DNA from: an uncultured Desulfuromonadales bacterium
Lineage (GTDB): Bacteria > Desulfobacterota > Desulfuromonadia > Desulfuromonadales > Geopsychrobacteraceae
Direction of reading: 5' to 3'
Length of the DNA: 6,155 nt
Assembly: GCA_945788205.1 (NCBI GenBank)
Contig: CALZLE010000189.1
Span: 1 to 6,155, forward strand
Made by a program: the position numbers and the translations under genes
In this document: piece after piece, positions 4,543-6,155 of the stretch
Layout of the letters: each line of letters opens with the position of its first letter
How positions within the stretch are numbered: the first letter of the stretch is position 1
Notes under the pieces: model-generated
What the model saw: only the letters and a program-made list of their open reading frames with translations
Told to the model about the DNA's origin: nothing
Database searches by the model: none

Positions 4543-6155
4543 TTATTTTATGAGAATTGAACCCGGTTTGGCCAAAGACCTGAATGTGCCAACTGCAGTT
4601 CCGGCCTCGGAAATATTCTTCCCTGCCAAAGCCGAGAATTCAGCGACCCCCTCGCCGGCAACCTCCCTGATATTATGAGTCGCCTGGGGACCATGGACAT
4701 TGACCCCGACATTGATATTTTTCTGATCGTCGTACATATTGCGGATCTTGCCACCAGAAGAGAGAGAATAGCCCGTGTGCCCAAACTGGTCTTTGTAAGT
4801 GGTTGTAAAACCATCGGCGGTCATGGTCTGCTCCTCGAGGTAGCTGAACTTCTGACCGGCTCGGGTTCGTCCGAAAGTCAGATCCTGGTATTCAATCGAG
4901 TGTCCATCCGGCCGTGTCCTCTCGCGAACGTTCTGCTCGGTATAGCGGTCACCGTAACTTTCATGATCCCCGTCTTCTCTGCGCAGGCCGGATTTTTGGG
5001 TTTGGGTCTGGTCGCTGGTGCTGGAATTGATGTCCAGGGATTGGGTGTCCCGCCCTACCCTGGCGGTTGTCAGATCAAAGAAGTTTTCCTTTCCGCCCCG
5101 GGTGCCTTCATGGAACTGCAGGCCACCATCCGCGTCTCTTGAAATCGAATAGGCCCCACCCTGGGCCCCTGCCCAAAGAGCACCTGGGCCTGGTCATCGT
5201 TGAGGTTCATGGAAACGCTGCCGTTTTTCGCCAGCATTCCGGAGAAGGTGTCGGTAAACCCGGCCCCCTCAAAGGCGCGGTCCAGCTGTTCGGTCCTGGC
5301 CTTGGCATCCAGACCGTCAAAGATGCCGATCTTGCCGGCGCTATCGGCCATGGCGGTCCCTTTGGCCACTTGGTAGGTCTGGTTGGCGACACCAGCCGTC
5401 ACCAGAGCATCGGAGCCCTGTTCGCGCTGAACCAGCCCCTGGCCACCAAAGACGCCCCTTCGCTTTGCCCGGCACTGCGGATCAAGGTTCCTGAGTCGAG
5501 GCCTCTGTCCTCGGCTTCCTGGTCGATGGTCTGCTTTTGACCCAGGGCCGAATCGATTCTCTTCTTCTCCAGGAAGCCCCCCAAGTCCTCCGGAGACCCG
5601 TGAGGAACTCCCTCATTGGGCTGGGTATGCGATCCTTGGGTCCCGAACTGGTCGATCAGCTCCTGGGTCCCCCCTTGCCTTTCTCGGCCCCGGATCTCGC
5701 CACCGGCGCCGGCCTGTGCCGGATCTTCTGCCATGTGGGCATTAATAGCGGTCTTTTCGGCGCCAAGGTTGGCCGCCCCAGCCCTTTCCGCCTCCGTACC
5801 GCCTGCGGTTTCCTTGCCCAGGACATTGCCGCCGGAGCCGGCAGCGATCAGGCCCGCTGCGCGTCGTTCAAAGTCGGCCCGGTCGTCAAAGGGACCCTGC
5901 TGGGCTTCCTTGTTCAAGGCCGCCTGCTGGGCGAGCTGGGTTGTCTGGTTGCCCTGGGCGACGATCTCGCTTCCCGTGCGGTTGTCGACTCCCATCTGCT
6001 GATTGGCCACCGTTCGTCCCCGGGTGCTGCCCATGGCCTGTTCGGTCCCTTCGGCGCCGATATCATAGGCCTCTTCTGTGCTGCCATAGGAAGAACCCGA
6101 ACCGACCCGGGCGGCGATCTGATTGGCTTCTGAGGTCGAGGCCTGTTTAAAGTCG
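4543..6155 (-). pseudogene. TraG-like conjugal transfer protein, C-terminal part, two frameshifts, partial at window edge
   Basis: This is the last ~540 codons of a large gene entering from beyond 6155. It reads in three successive frames: from the window edge to about 5459, from there to about 5170, and from about 5166 to the TAA at 4545-4543. Adding one G at each of two coding-strand GGGG runs (5458-5455 and 5169-5166) restores a single frame, joining SAGQSEG to GVFGGQGLVQREQ and LFGQG to AQGGAYSISRDADGG. The restored protein is polar and Gln/Ala/Gly/Glu-rich at first (TSEANQIAARVGSGS, VDNRTGSEIVAQGNQ). A more structured tail follows (YQDLTFGRTRAGQKFSY, TADGFTTTYKDQFGHTGYSLSSGGKI, NINVGVNVHGPQATHN). 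This matches my knowledge of the long C-terminal region of F-type TraG, which acts in mating-pair stabilisation in the envelope, but the TraG_N membrane part lies outside the window. The frameshifts may be real or sequencing errors. Confidence 0.6.

Noticed and set aside
5160..5460. Programmed ribosomal frameshifting in the TraG-like gene
   Set aside because: Neither site has a proper slippery heptamer (the base before the G-run is A, so slipping back would mispair) and two such events in one gene are unlikely; sequence error or mutation is simpler.
5537..6133. Long plus-strand open frame (198 aa) opposite the TraG-like gene, and a neighbour at 5067-5540
   Set aside because: They are antisense shadows of GC-rich coding sequence. 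The minus strand gives protein with sensible, continuous composition, while the plus frames give Pro/Arg/Gly-rich text without a recognisable fold or good start site.

Overview
The window looks like accessory DNA from a Gram-negative proteobacterium, probably at the cargo end of a conjugative or integrative element. The Desulfuromonas/Geobacter-type deltaproteobacteria are my best guess. That guess rests only on the F-type conjugation-like protein at the right end, the style of the REP-like repeats and a moderately GC-rich base composition. No rRNA, tRNA or CRISPR array is visible.

Right part (about 4187-6155, minus strand): the last ~540 codons of a large TraG-like mating-pair protein enter from beyond the window edge. 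The reading frame is broken twice, at 5455-5458 and 5166-5169. In both places the coding strand carries a GGGG run where one more G would restore the frame. A 113-aa protein of unknown function follows 14 bp after the stop. A plus-strand gene for a 79-aa protein with two predicted membrane helices (3942-4181) converges on it; the two stop codons lie within a tandem 9-bp repeat.

Middle part (about 841-3895, minus strand): a cassette of three nuclease-like genes reads in one direction. In order of transcription these are (1) a membrane-anchored DUF2726 protein (Vsr/PD-(D/E)xK-like) with a C-terminal topoisomerase-type zinc ribbon, (2) a ScoMcrA-like protein with an N-terminal sulfur/modified-DNA-binding-type domain and a C-terminal HNH nuclease, and (3) a DUF3883 (Mrr-like PD-(D/E)xK) protein. 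Gaps between them are 51 and 60 bp and each has a reasonable ribosome binding site. Upstream is a ~165-nt leader with a consensus -35 box, a 10-codon ORF behind a perfect AGGAGG, and two stem-plus-T-tract structures that could act as attenuators. Further up, 3741-3891 holds what may be a frameshifted remnant of a small plus-strand gene.

Left part (1-840): after the DUF3883 gene come ~227 bp containing REP-like DNA with a perfect 30-bp tandem duplication. The coding frame of the next gene begins abruptly inside this repeat and has no good start. It is therefore read as the 3' end of a larger gene truncated at the repeat (184 codons remaining).

The most interesting possibility is that the three nuclease-like genes form one anti-invader module carried by a mobile element. 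Each domain type is known in restriction or defence settings, but I do not recognise this exact three-gene combination as a named system. That is inference; no search could be run.
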